From: Glandiceps talaboti
Lineage: Eukaryota > Hemichordata > Enteropneusta > Spengelidae
Length of the DNA: 64,000 bases
Assembly (NCBI RefSeq): GCF_964340395.1
Contig: NC_135549.1
Span: forward strand, 35,490,332 to 35,554,331
Direction of reading: 5' to 3'
Shown here: in pieces, positions 23,171 to 35,500 of the stretch
Layout of the letters: each line of letters starts with the position of its first letter
Numbering within the stretch: the stretch's first letter is position 1
Notes under the pieces: generated by a model
The model's input: only the letters and a program-made list of their open reading frames with translations
Database searches by the model: none
Told to the model about the DNA's origin: nothing
Program-made: the position numbers and the translations under genes

Positions 23171-24263
23171 CCCTTGTGACGCCGCGACGTTGATATCCAT
23201 GATGTAGCACTTCTGCACTGTAGGCCACGTCGTTGATATCAATGACAACAGAGTAATTTGCATATGCTGTCAATAAAGTGACTTTGTAGTGGGTTATTGT
23301 TGTCCCGCCCTTATGCCCATAATAAGTAATGATTTACACGATGTTATATTAATTTATTCAGACAGGAAACAGTCAGGTGTTTGATTTTTCTCACTTTTTG
23401 CCGCTGAATGCAAATAGTGTCTACTTAGCAATGCCTAATATGGCGGCCGCTATGAATATTGATTTTGACCTTCGACATTATGCTAATATATTGAACGAAG
23501 TAAACCCGGAAGACAGAGTTTTTTGCTCGACACTTTCTAGACAGTGATAGCGATGATGATGAAGAATTTTACGGGTTTGAGGAAGTAAATTTTGTCGTCC
23601 TAGAATGTATCGAAAACCCTCCCGATAACTTCGACTTTTGGACTGATGTCATCAATGGCTGGTCCCGCGATCATGCGATTCTGCCGATGACAAACCACAG
23701 ATGCCAATGCCGTACGATTACTCCTAGGTTGGTTTACATGAACCGATAAAGAATCTACATCGTTGTCTTTCGTCAGGTTTTTGTTAACAGAGTGTTGGAT
23801 ATAATCGCCCGTGAGACATATCGTTATGCTGCTATCTGTAGACTTATATGTATGCAGTATTTTTGTATATATGATATATGCAAATTTGTTTGTATTTACT
23901 GTAAACATCGACACAGTACTTGTTGATTTTATGATAAATATTTTACTCAACACCCATACTATCTATTAATTTTTACAGCTAATTGTAACCCTTGTATTTA
24001 TCAAAAAACTAAATTTCACATTCTCTTTTGACCAAAAACGTGTGTTTTATACCAATTTTTCCTTAATTCCTTGGTCAAGTTACTGACCATACATTCATGT
24101 AAATTGAAATTCAATATTTCAAAATTATTGATATACTTGCAGATGAGTCCATATCCCACCTGTTTTGGTGTAAAATGATCACTATCAAAACATTGTGTAC
24201 AACTGTGTGCAACCTAAAAAGTCCTTGGCCTAGGGGTAATTTGCATGGAAAGTCTATGGCGAC
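23171..24263 (+). mobile_element. piggyBac-like remnant, copy 1
   Basis: It starts at a TTAA (23167-23170) followed by CCCTTGTGACGCC, the same end as the copy at 54376. Inside, the plus strand retains the N-terminal part of a piggyBac-type transposase in broken frames. A DSDSDDDEEFYGFEE-like acidic stretch, then FDFWTDVINGWSRDHAI-like sequence and a VLDIIARETYRYA-like block are recognisable. The catalytic DDD region is absent, so this is an internally deleted, inactive copy. The right end (GGCGACTTAACCC near 24260) lacks the expected GGGTTAA. Confidence 0.6.
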
Positions 24264-24960
24264 TTAACCCTTTTCACACTGTTCGACTGTAAATATCCGT
24301 GAGATTAAGCTAACACACGCTATTTACAACAGGATAATGTAACTCATAGTTTAAAGACATTGCTGAGGGGCCAGCTATCAGATATAAGTAAGCTTGGGAG
24401 CCATGCACCCATTCTGTCATAGTATGTACGTTTGACCGTGTTTGACCCAAGAAAACCGTGATTTTTACATGAATTTTGAGCAAAATTTGTACGAGTTTTT
24501 AAAAATGGCGAGAACGCGACCATACACACAGATCCGCAGCAGGATGGGGAAGTTTCTAGGCTATTTTTGATGGTTTTGTTGTTGAAAATCACTGTTCAAG
24601 ACGTCAGAACTGTGTATAAACACACATGGGATCAAGGTCCACATATTGGACATTGTAGTGTCAACAAATCGAACCTCGGTCGTAAAATGGCCAGTGTCGT
24701 GTCATCGAAGAAGTGTAAGATCAGCTAATCGTAATACTACGATGTCATACTTCGATGTGATGCTCCGAAATTATGATAGGCATTGCTGTATTATGATCAT
24801 CAGCGTGGGCAAGATATCGATAAACACTGTGGTGCACGGCAATCAAACAAACTGTTTGTTGTATTAAAGCATGGAAGTAGAACCCTACTTCCATGGGTTC
24901 TATTTCCATGATTAAAGTAATTATCTGAATGATAACAATGTCAACATATTTGACATCGCA
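24264..24960. other. unannotated interval
   Basis: No gene recognised. A short inverted repeat, CATGGAAGTAGAACCC with GGGTTCTATTTCCATG, lies at about 24869-24912. Confidence 0.45.
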
Positions 24961-24970
24961 AATCTGAATG

Positions 24971-25161
24971 TAGACTGTCGACAGTTGGTCGCGCCTTTTT
25001 TTCCCCTCATTTTATCTAAAACTTAAGTAGTCGCACTCTGATCCGGCGCAACACTACTACTATAATCGCATACTGATATTGAGGGCCAGAGAGCGCAGCA
25101 ACGACTTAAGTTGAGATAAAACGTAGGGAAAAAGGCACGAGGAGCAACTGTCGACAGTCTA
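24971..25161. mobile_element. 191-bp MITE with 9-bp target duplication
   Basis: The element starts TAGACTGTCGACAGTTG and ends with the inverse CAACTGTCGACAGTCTA. The inverted arms extend about 55 bp with several mismatches. Both sides carry ATCTGAATG (24962-24970 and 25162-25170), a 9-bp direct target duplication (10 bp if the shared A is counted). A duplication of 9-10 bp is usual for Mutator-like elements and possible for Merlin. No protein is encoded. Confidence 0.8.
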
Positions 25162-25201
25162 ATCTGAATGCTATACCTAGAATGCAACGGGACATGTGTT
25201 G

Positions 25202-25294
25202 ATGCCAAGTGACAGAGATAGTGCTCAGCGTTTTGCCCTTGAAGGCAAGCAGATAAAATTGGGAGTACTTTTTGAAGACTTCAACACAATCAAG
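25202..25294 (+). CDS. possible exon of unknown gene
   Basis: From ATG at 25202 an open frame of 31 codons ends exactly at a GTAAAT donor (AATCAAG before it). It reads MPSDRDSAQRFALEGKQIKL and ends GVLFEDFNTIK. The composition looks protein-like and the frame is open a few codons further upstream, to a TAG. A possible continuation is an acceptor TTATTGAATTTCAG near 25939, whose phase 0 frame reads EKKTINLG and stops. I do not recognise the family. It starts 32 bp after the 24971-25161 MITE and its target duplication. Chance is a real alternative. Confidence 0.22.
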
Positions 25295-26853
25295 GTAAAT
25301 ATGAATATGTTCAGAATTTTCCATGTGTTGTATTATGAGTGAAATGTATTCGTGTACATGTACTCTGTTCAAAACAGCCAGAAATGAATTTTGAAACTAC
25401 TAGACTTAGGTGACCATGTATTTCTAATTTGCTTTTTTTTTTTGTTTTAGACTAGAGTGTCAGATTTTTAGTATGTCATGGTTATTATCTCAAAACAAAC
25501 AATACTATTTCTGATACTTCATTTTTATGTTGAGTCAGGTTACACATATCAATCAGTTCAGATCAAAGTAAATGTGTAATAAATTATATAAACAAATTGT
25601 ATCTTTTCTTGACATGTGTTCAACTGAATTTCATGAGTATTTACATAAACTATTGAGATAAGTCATCTGCTTATGTAATGTTATATGTGAAGTGGAGGAC
25701 ATTTATGTACATGTTTCATTGAAATAATAGCAAGATACACATAGAGTATGTTTGAACTCTAGTAGCCATGCATACAACATGTGGTCATTCCATTGTACAT
25801 TTTTTCCTCATTGCAATTTTTATTTTCAGTTCAAGTGTTTTGTTGTTTAATGCATTGTATGATTTTCAATTTTGACATCAGCATACAAAAGAAATTTTTG
25901 AGAATAATAAACCTTGTCATTCTTGTTATTGAATTTCAGGAAAAGAAAACAATAAATCTGGGATAAGCCTGCACCTATTGAAATTGATATTTTGAAGGGT
26001 CTACTCAATACTGATGATGAGCTGTGTATGGACAATTTTCATACCCAACAGAGTGTACCAGGAAGAGGCATTACTTGATTGAACAGTGAGCTACAACTCC
26101 TTACACACTCAAGAAATAAGGATGAACATTGACATTGACAGTGGTATTTATACAATGTATATTCTCAAAATGGAGAAAAAACCTACATGCACATGTATAA
26201 CTGTTCATGACAATATTAGTCTATGATTTGTACCTTATTTTATCATCTACATATTTTTTTCTTCTTATTTTGATTACATTTATATTGCAAATAGTGTTGT
26301 ATAGTTGTTTGTAGCTCAAATTCTTACATTTGTATGCTGTATCACTAGTTTATTTGAGGGCATCATACAAGATGTTGTTAGTGTCTTGTTTGTTATCTTC
26401 CTGTATCAACTTGGTTTTACAGTTTTACATGTAGTTCACAAATGAAGCAATGTACGTAGCTTTATGTCTCTTCTGATAAACACAACTGAAAATATTGTTG
26501 ATATCAGATTACCTAAGATTTTCAGTCATTTTGAATAGCCAATTATGTCACATGACACTGTTGAGATTACAATACCCATGTATTTTATACCAGATGCTGC
26601 CATTGGTGTTTGGGACCATTAGAAGGATGCTGAAAATGCTTCATATATCAAAATCAAGTTCAACAATACACATGTAGTAACATACTAGGGGACTGTCAAT
26701 TGACTTTGCATGTACATGTACATTGCCACTACTAGTAACAAGTAGCAATGACAATTTACCATATCTTTGTCATTTATCTACTCCCTGACTTCTCGCGAGT
26801 GTTAGTGTCTCATTTTTATTTTTCTTCTTCTTATATTACCAATGCTAATAAAA
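25295..26853. other. unannotated interval
   Basis: Mostly featureless AT-rich sequence. A plus-strand frame near 25955-26075 (DKPAPIEIDILKGLLNTDDE onward, stop at about 26077) looks somewhat protein-like, but no convincing splice acceptor opens it. Confidence 0.35.
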
Positions 26854-27266
26854 ACAAGTCATTGAGAATGACATAGTCCCCGCTATAATTGGGTTTTAAG
26901 GAATTATCACTACTCTGATCACGCAACAACATTTGTAAACCTAAAACAAACAGACTTAGATATGTTGTGTGTGCTTGTTGGACATGGAATATGCCTACAA
27001 CAATAAAGGATTGGTTGGGTATGGGGGATCATGAATAGCATGATCTATTACTAATAACAGGTGCGCTGATCTCGGCTGCCCACACGTACGAGTCGTTCCA
27101 CAACTTTGGTCGTTTTTCACCGATTTTCCTTAATTTCTACTCCTGATACTTCTCAGATTGCTCTTCGAGTGTTAAAAGATTCCCTTGATCGGATCAGATA
27201 ATTGGTATTTGGATTCTTCGTGTCAATTTTTGAACTTGTTCGAACCGGGTCGGTCATCTTGTCAAC

Positions 27267-29800
27267 ATGGCATTATCTAACACCTCACGTGTTTTGAATA
27301 TGTCACGTAGTGCACTGCTGACAATGAGATGGAAAAACGCCAACATTACTCCATTGGCTGCTGAAGCTTCTCGGAAAATAAAGTTTGCCTTGCACCCTCG
27401 TGGAACTAAGGCTGGGATACGTCATCGTAAGATATGTGAAATCCAACCCTTGGTTTCATTATGCAGGACTGAAAACAGACCGATAGTTAGACCGAGGTCT
27501 ATATTAGCAAATATACCTCGAATTTCTGGTGATGTGAATAAACTACAACTAAATGGTGCACTCTGGAATGCCCGTTCATTGACGGGTAAGATTGGCAGTA
27601 TTGCTACTACATTGCTTGAGAAAAAACTAGACTTCCTTATGGTTACTGAAACATGGCTAAAGAATAAAGATGACCCCGTTACCGCAGAAATTTGCTCAGC
27701 TGTTTCAGGTTATTCCGTCCATCAACAGCCACGGACTGACCGTACAGGTGGTGGAGTCGCAGTAATTTTGCGTTCTAACCTATCTGTAGACGGTAAAGTA
27801 TCACATACTTACAAGTCATTTGAATCCTTGGATCTTTGTTTACGTTCCCGCAGTGAAAAATTACGAATTATTGTGATTTACCGACCACCAAAATCAAAGA
27901 AGAATGTTTGCACAATCAATGACTTCCTATCAGAATTCTCGACATTACTTGAAATAGTGATCGCGTCACCTGGACATTTACTAATTGCCGGCGATTTTAA
28001 TTTACATCTCAATGATCCCGGGTCACGTGAAGCAGCTAAATTCATGGACTTGCTTAGAGCTAATGATCTCCAACAACATGTTAGTAAAGCTACTCATGTT
28101 TTGGGACATACACTTGATCTTCTCATAACACGTTCATCAGATCCACTGCTACATTCCGTAGATGTCAGTGACGTACTACTATCAGACCACAGTCTAGTCT
28201 ATTTCAATATGAGAGTTTCCCGTCCAGTGAACTCTAAAGAAACCCGATCTCGACGTAATTTTCGAACAATGAACCGTGCAGAATTCATTTCCAGGATGAA
28301 TAACGCATTCGTCCCAGTTCCACAATACTTGGACGTAGATCAACTGACTTCTTTCCATGATCAAACGATTACGGAAATTCTCGACGATCTAATACCGGTA
28401 ACTTCCAAAACCTTCATCGATAAGCCAAGAGCTCCTTGGTTCAACGAAGAGCTGATGATCCTGAGGAAAACACTTCGTAAATGTGAAAGACAGTGGCGAA
28501 ATACTCGCCTGGCTGTTCATCGAGAAATATTTCTCAGCAAACGATTACAATACAACCGACGTGCAGACGAAATTAAGTCTGAATACCATCGCTCACGTAT
28601 TAACGGGACAGATACGAAAGGATTGTTCAAAATCGTTGATGAATTGACCGGGTCCAAGAAGTCGAGCAACAATATCAAACCAACTGATGTTCCTCTTAAG
28701 GATCTGTGTGGCACATTTCTGAATTTCTTCAAATGTAAAGTTGAGAAATTAAGAGATGGCCTAATACCCGTAATTGATCATGTTATAACACCTGTTAATT
28801 ATTCAATGTCATCATTTACTACTGTTACTGAAGATGATGTGATAAAGATTGTTACTAAATCGTCTTCCAAATCAAGTAGCTTAGACATTTTACCGACTGA
28901 TCTTTTAAAGGAATGTTTCCATGTGATTGTGCCTTTAATAACCCACCTTTTTAGCAAGTCTCTTTCAACAGGTGTGGTTCCTCAGGTTTTTAAGTCTGCA
29001 ATCATTCGCCCTTTGATTAAGAAACCAAACCTTGATTGTAATATTTTTAAGAACTATAGACCTGTGTCAAATCTTTGTTTTTTATCGAAATGTTTAGAAC
29101 GCATTGTTGCTGAACAACTTAACTCTTATCTTTCAGACAATCAACTCTATGCTAAGGGTCAATCAGCTTACCGTGCCTGTCATAGCACCGAAACAGCTTT
29201 GCTTCGTGTGCACAATGATATCATGATTGCATTGGATTCTCGCAAGGATGTTATTCTGGTAATGCTTGATTTGTTGGCTGCGTTTGACACTCTAGATCAT
29301 GATATTTTATTACATAGATTGCAGTCTCGCTTTGGTGTTAACGGTATAGTTCTACAATGGTTTCGATCATATTTGACAGGCAGAACACAACGTGTTGTCA
29401 TTGATTCCACCACATCAAGCGATGATGTTTTAATGTTTGGCGTACCGCAGGGCTCAGTACTGGGGCCTATACTTTTCACATTATATACCGCACCATTAGA
29501 TGATATTATCTCGGCCTATGGCCTGGATTCCATGTTTTATGCTGATGATTCCTCGATTTACGTGGTATGCAATCGCCCAAGCGATGTCACATCTAATATT
29601 GAATCATGTATCGACGACGTGCGTGGATGGATGAAGTCTAACATGCTGATTTTGAATGACGAAAAGACGGAGATTGTTCATTTCTCGTCTCGTTTCAAAA
29701 GAAATGTGAATAAGTTAGATAGTTTGAGGATCGGCGTGTCAAATATTAGTCCATCGACTCTGATGGATTTATGTCTAGCCAAATTGATAGCATTTGTAGA
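27267..29800 (+). pseudogene. LINE ORF2: AP endonuclease and reverse transcriptase (frameshifted near 3')
   Basis: The frame opens at ATG 27267. Residues about 95-315 form an apurinic-type endonuclease (NARSLTGK, TETWL, GGGVAV, IYRPP, GDFNLH, and SDHS near 305). Residues about 540-800 form the reverse transcriptase: PTDLLKE, LLDLLAAFDTLDHD (one catalytic Asp), GVPQGSVLGPILF, and FYADDSSIY carrying the double Asp. This motif pattern matches the CR1/L2 group. The original frame breaks near 29760-29775, where roughly ten codons of the usual 'NLGV..D' segment are missing. The frame then continues in the 29771-30355 segment. The element is therefore inactive as it stands, although the domains before the break are intact. 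Confidence 0.9.
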
Positions 29801-30355
29801 TCTGCCAACTTTGCTTTGTACAGAATTGGTAAAATTCGATCATTGCTTGATGCCTCAGCCACAGAAAAGTTAGTTCATGCTTTTGTAACTTCACGCTTGG
29901 ATTATTGTAACAGCTTGCTACATGGGATCAAAGATATTCAGCTCGCCAAATTACAGTCAGTACAAAATGCAGCTGCGCGACTTGTCACCCGGACAAAGAA
30001 ATTTGAACATATCACACCTGTTCTATTTCACCTGCACTGGCTACCCATACACCAACGAATCAAGTTTAAAATTGCTCTCTTCACTTTCAAAATTCTTAGT
30101 GGTCAATGCCCTGAGTACATGAGAACAATGTTAAACAGTTACACCCCACAGCGCACACTCCGTTCATCCGACAAATTAACCTTATCAAGACGTGATACAA
30201 CTTATACAACAAAAAACTACGGTCACCGTGCTTTTACGATTGCAGCTCCAATTATCTGGAATGGTCTTCCTTTTAGCATTCGCTCGATCTCTACAATTGA
30301 GTCATTTAAACGTGGTCTCAAGACCCATTTGTTTAAGGAATTTTATGATGTATGA
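29771..30355 (+). pseudogene. LINE ORF2 C-terminal part, downstream of frameshift
   Basis: This frame continues the polyprotein: MSSQIDSICRSANFALYRIG, SRLDYCNSLLHGI, LQSVQNAAARLVTRTKK, LHWLPIHQRIKFKI, then the C-terminal RTLRSSDKLTL and NGLPFSIRS blocks typical of L2/CR1 elements. It overlaps the upstream frame by a few codons around the small deletion, so it was one protein with ORF2 before the lesion. The stop is at about 30353-30355. Confidence 0.88.
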
Positions 30356-31392
30356 TTTGTGGAATTTTATGTTATAGCTGCTTTTATTGTTGCTTTTGTT
30401 GAGTGTTGTTGTCAAATCTGTTTTTTATCAGCTATGTCTTTTTAGTAATGTAAAGAGCACTGAGACGCAGTGTAGTGCGCTTTTTAAGAAAATAAATTAT
30501 TAATTATTATTATTATCATATCACAATGAAAATGGAGTCTGAGTTATGGCTTTGGACATGGAAAATTCACAAAACAAAATGGCTGCCAGGCAGCCATATT
30601 GGATCGTATCACGACGAAAATGGATATGCACATGTATGTCATAGAACACTGTCCTATTACCAACTTTGAATGAGATCTGTTCAAGCATGTCTGAGTTATG
30701 GCTTTGGACATGGAAAATTCACAAACAAAATGGCTGCCAGGCAGCCATATTGGATCGTATCACAATGAAAATGGATATGCACATGTATGTCATAGAACAC
30801 TGTCCTAATGCCAACTTTGAATGAGATCTGTTTAAGCATGTCTGAGTTATGGCTTTGGACATGGAAAATTCACAAACAAAATGGCTGCCAGGCAGCCATA
30901 TTGGATCGTATCACGACAACAATGAATATGCACATGTATATCATATAACACTGTCCTAATACCAACTTTGAATGAGATCTGTTCAAGCATGTCTGAGTTA
31001 TGGCTTTGGACATGAAAATTCACAAACAAAATGGCTGCTAGGCGGCCATATTGGATCGTATCATGACAACAATGAATATGCACATGTATGTCATAGAACA
31101 CTGTCCTAATGCCAACTTTGAATGAGATCTGTTAAAGCATGTCTGAGTTATGGCTTCAGACAGGGAAAATTCGCAAACAAAATGGTTGCTAGGCGGCCAT
31201 ATTGGATCATATCATAAAACAAATTGACGTGCATATGTATGCCATAGCATGTTGCCCCTGTACCAAGTTTGAAAAAAATCGGTCCAGGCATCTCCAAGAA
31301 ACGGCTGCGGACGGACGGACGGACGGACGGACGGACGGACAGACGGAACCCAATCCATAAGTCCCCGTTCCGGACTTCGTCCGCGGGGACTA

Positions 31393-31798
31393 AATATCAC
31401 AGATTCTGTCCATTTTTTTAGGCACTGTCAGCTATTTTTGAAAGAGCAGTGAAGTTATGTGACCAACTTATTTATTTTTTGGTCCTCTGTGTCACACTGA
31501 GTTGAAAAATGTATAGTAATATTAGACAAAGAGAAGTCACATTCGACCGAGGGCCTGGGGCCTAGGGTCCTAGTGATATGATACTCCTCCTTTTTGAATT
31601 CTGGGATGACGTTTCAGATTTACCACATACATTCAGCAGTTGATGAATATTAAAGATCATCTTTTATGTTATAGATATTGTTTGATGTTGTATATTTGCA
31701 TGAAAGGCACAACCATGTGATAATGAGCAATAGAATGATATAAAAAGTCAAGAAAGTCTTATGCCCACCTTCAAAATACAGAAAAAAATATATCAAAG
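31393..31798. other. unannotated interval between two family 1 copies
   Basis: About 400 bp separating copies B and C; no gene or repeat recognised. Confidence 0.5.
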
Positions 31799-32472
31799 AA
31801 GTCATTGAAAATGACATACTCCCCGCTATGATTGGGTTTTTATAAGGAACTGGCAGTTTATGTTGTCATTTTCAAACCTGGTTAATGTTATTTGGCCTCA
31901 TATGGTTGTTTTTGATATCACTACACTGTTCAAGCATGTCTGAGTTTATGGCTTTGGACATGAAAACTGCGCCAACAAAATGGTTGCCAGGCAGCCATAT
32001 CGGATTGTATCAAGACGAAAATGGATATGCACATGTATGTCACAGAACACTGTCCTAATACCAACTTTGAATGAGATCTGTCCAAGCATGTCTGAGTTAT
32101 GGCTTTGGACATGGAAAATTCGCAAACAAAATGGCTGCCAGGCAGCCATATTGGATCGTATCACGACAACAATGAATATGCACATGTATATCATATAACA
32201 CTGTCCTAATAGCAACTTTGAATGAGATCTGTTCACGCATGTCTGAGTTATGGCTTTGGACAGGGAAAATTCGCAAACAAAATGGCTGCTAGGCGGCCAT
32301 ATTGGATCGCATCATAAAACAAATTGATGTGCATATGTATGCCATAGTTACATAATGTTGCCCCTGTACTAAGTTTGAAAAAAATCGGTCCAGGCATCTG
32401 AGGAAACGGCTGCGGACGGACAGACGGAACCCAATCCATAAGTCCCCACCGGACTTAGTCCGGCGGGGACTA
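31799..32472 (-). mobile_element. Helitron-like family 1, copy C
   Basis: Short complete copy. The left hairpin is AAGTCATTGAAAATGACATA. It has two to three ~150-bp units (31930-32290), a reduced ACGG run, and the end CCATAAGTCCCCACCGGACT to GGCGGGGACTA at 32472. Confidence 0.78.
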
Positions 32473-32867
32473 ACTAAAGAAAACATCTAACTTCAAAGTG
32501 GTATTATCAAATTCAAGGTCAGTTAGAAATTACACAGGTTTATCATTGTGATTTCGTTTACAAACAAACTAAAGGCATTAGCGTGGAAAGGATTCATTTT
32601 GATGCAGAAATGTGGCAATCTATGATGTTCAAGCTAATAGATTTTCAAAGTAGATTCATTACTCAAAAACTACTTGGAGAATGAATCAGTGACACCAGAC
32701 TCAGTGATTGCATTTGTAGATAAAAATAAAATACAATGGTGTGATACGACAAGTATCCACATTACATTTTAATGTGCACAGAGCTATAGTCTTCCAGGGC
32801 TAGGACTAGTTTTTAGAGTAAAAATCTCTTTGCTTGACATCCATACATTGGAGGTAGCTAAATGGTC
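32473..32867. other. unannotated interval
   Basis: About 400 bp with no recognised gene or repeat. Confidence 0.45.
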
Positions 32868-35500
32868 CAAAATTGAACAGTTGCGGGGCAAAGTGCTAGA
32901 TCTAGCACTTCGCCACTTTTTGACAAAGTGCTAGATCTAGCACTTCGTCAGTTTTCGCCGAAGTGCGAGATCTAGCACTTCGCCAGAAAACAACGAAGTG
33001 CGGGACTGTAAACAACGAAGCACCTCCAACGGCTTGATATAACGTGGTCGTTCGCATCGATAAACGTCACGTACATGCGTCATGTCAGTAGTCCGTATAC
33101 GTGGTCGTGTGGCGCATGATCGACACCAAAACTTATCTTTGGCCTATTGTAACAATGACACGATTTATCTGAAGTTTGTTAAATGTTTGCCGAGTAAAAC
33201 GGCCGGTTGAAAGTTCACGTTGCCTTACGTACCAACGGTTGTGTCCCGGGGGTTGTGTGTTCTGTTACGAACATGCCTTGTCAATACCTCGCGGTGGATG
33301 GACTTGTGCGATCACAGAAACAAGTGTAATTATTTTACCCCTTTCATATACAATTGGCTAAAACATGTCAATATCATCGATATTATCGACATTGTATTGT
33401 ATTCTGATAGAAACATTCTGATACATATCTCGGGAAACTAGTGCCTGTACTTCAGAATCTGCAATCTATTCTGTAAAGTATTTCTTGTACCATGTCTATT
33501 TTAGAGCGGGAAAGATATATCAATCATAACGTCTTGAAATAAATTTGAAAATCACTGAAATCTTTATCCAGTATCCATCTTTCAGTATAATCACCTGTGT
33601 GCTTATTTTCATTTTAATCTATGAAGTAGTAGAACAAGAATATTGTGCAAAATCATGTCATAACTCTGGTGATTTACACAAGGTAGAGCGCCCCTCCGGG
33701 GACACATTTATTCGATAAAAATCTTTAAAATTTCTCCAAACTGTTTGAACGGATAGTTTTATTTTGTTGATCTCTCTGAAATGACAAAATCAATATGGGG
33801 GTCATTGTGTTTGTTTTTAAACAAACCGACGCCCCTTTCTTTCCGCCGGATCCTACATGCTGGATTCTAAAAAGATAAGTTTGACAATATGCACTTTATT
33901 TTCGGGATGCATTCCATGTTAACTTGCGATGTGCTTTTAAGACATACTATAGTCGTTCCCACTTATCACAACCCTACCTATGAGCTCCCACAATCTTTCT
34001 CGTATAAACCATTTCCTATCGCTATTTCTCGAACGGTCGTCATCTGTATTTCTTACTTTTGTTAATGATATGCAATCCAGTTCACGAAGTGACGTTTATT
34101 ACTGCTCCACGATCCTCAGCGTCACACTACGCTAATTGTAGCATTATGAAGTCACTTCCTGATCCTCTGGACCGAATCAAACTATAACCGATGGCTATTA
34201 TTATTATTTCCCACATTGGATATAATTTCTGAGCGAACAGGAATTACATAAGGGACGATATTGAAGTTGGTTATTGTCTAGGAATGCAAAAAAATTCAGT
34301 AAACAGTAATGTCGTGATGGTTTATTTGAGATCTGGCGAAGTCATGGATTATTTATTGTTGTTGTTTTCAGTCAAGAAGTTGGCAGTACCAAGTATATGG
34401 AATTTACAAAACAGCAGTAACGGGTTATTTATAGATTTCTATCAAAATATTAACAGCAATGAAGGGCTGAAATTAAAAATTGTTCACGCGAATATGTTTT
34501 CGCACTTATGTTTTCGATAGCAATATTTTTTGTCATCTATTAACGATCTGATAATACCGAAAGAAGTGAATCTATTCAATAGAAATATAGTGAACATGGT
34601 ATAAACTTACACCCAGACTTTATTTTCGTTTTCAACGATCGAGAAAAATCTTCACTCTCGCATCTAGACACATACTAACCCCCCCATACACACACCAAGA
34701 AATTCAGTTTTCCTTTATATTATTTCTTTGTCATACAATGTTACAAATGTCACTGCCATTAAATCTGCAGTATGAAGTCTGTGACGCACGCCGAACTAAA
34801 GTAAATGTTTCTACTTCCTGAAATCTTCGAAGTTTCGACTGTATATGGGAGTGCGTTATTTGACATGAGCAGCTGTCAAAATGGAGGTCTACGGTTGTTG
34901 GTAGTGGTGTCAAGCCGTTGTCAAGTACGGAGTACAAAACGTGGTACTGAAACCGCCACGTGCTGTAGTTGAAGTCTGACGCACGCCGAACAAAACGTTC
35001 GTAGTTTCGACTGTATATGGGAGTGCGTTATTTGACGCGACAGCTGTCAAAATGGCGGTCTGCAGTTGTTGGTAGTGGTGTCAAGCCGTTGTAAGGAGTA
35101 CAAAACATGGAAGGGAAACGACCACGTGCTGTAGTTTTCGCCGCATAGAACATCGAAAAAATACAAAACTGAACGTTGTTAAAAATTACAAAGTAGACAC
35201 TTATTTGTGCATTGGCAAAACATACGGAAAATCAAACTCTAAGGTCGTTAAACACAGTAAGTAACATTTTACACTGAGAGCAATAACATGTCCATTACCG
35301 GTATAACATGACATATTTACCGATGACCTAGCACTTTGCCGATCTTTGTTGAAGTGCTAAATCTAGCACTTCGCCACTTTTTGACAAAGTGCTAGATCTA
35401 GCACTTCGTCAGTTTTCGCTAAAGTGCTAGATCTAGCACTTTGTTAAAAAGTGGCGAAGTGCTAGATCTAGCACTTTGCCCCGCAACTGTTCCGATTTTG
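32868..35500. mobile_element. ~2.6-kb inverted-repeat element with palindromic ends
   Basis: The left end (CAAAATTGAACAGTTGCGGG) and right end (inverse of CAAAATCGGAACAGTTGCGG) are inverted copies. Inside each end, the 20-bp perfect palindrome AAGTGCTAGATCTAGCACTT recurs two to four times with short spacers (left about 32892-32990, right about 35350-35480). The interior has no transposase. It contains a ~180-bp tandem duplication (about 34785-34970 and 34975-35140, marked by CGACTGTATATGGGAGTGCG) and a segment (about 33300-33450) related to 38600-38880. I infer a non-autonomous DNA transposon of unknown superfamily. No target duplication was clear. Confidence 0.7.

Larger units (their letters stand above)
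27033..30514 (+). mobile_element. near full-length CR1/L2-like LINE
   Basis: The boundaries are exact. The 5-bp sequence ATCAT lies at 27028-27032 and again at 30515-30519, and the uninterrupted site is readable in copy D near 52170 (GGGGATCATATCAC). The element holds a short 5' region, one long frame and a 3' end with GTAAAGAGCACTGAGACGCA, AATAAATTATTAATTATT. A separate first ORF was not seen. Target-primed reverse transcription is the known mode of insertion for this group. Confidence 0.92.
26854..31392 (-). mobile_element. Helitron-like family 1, copy B, split by a LINE
   Basis: The left end is ACAAGTCATTGAGAATGACA at 26854 with arm TAGTCCCCGC. The unique left part runs to 27032, where the LINE (27033-30514) interrupts it. 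The element resumes at 30520 with five ~150-bp units (GTCTGAGTTATGGCTT at about 30538, 30688, 30838, 30992 and 31140). An ACGG microsatellite (about 31311-31345) follows, and the hairpin end AGTCCCC...GCGGGGACTA closes at 31392. Confidence 0.8.
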
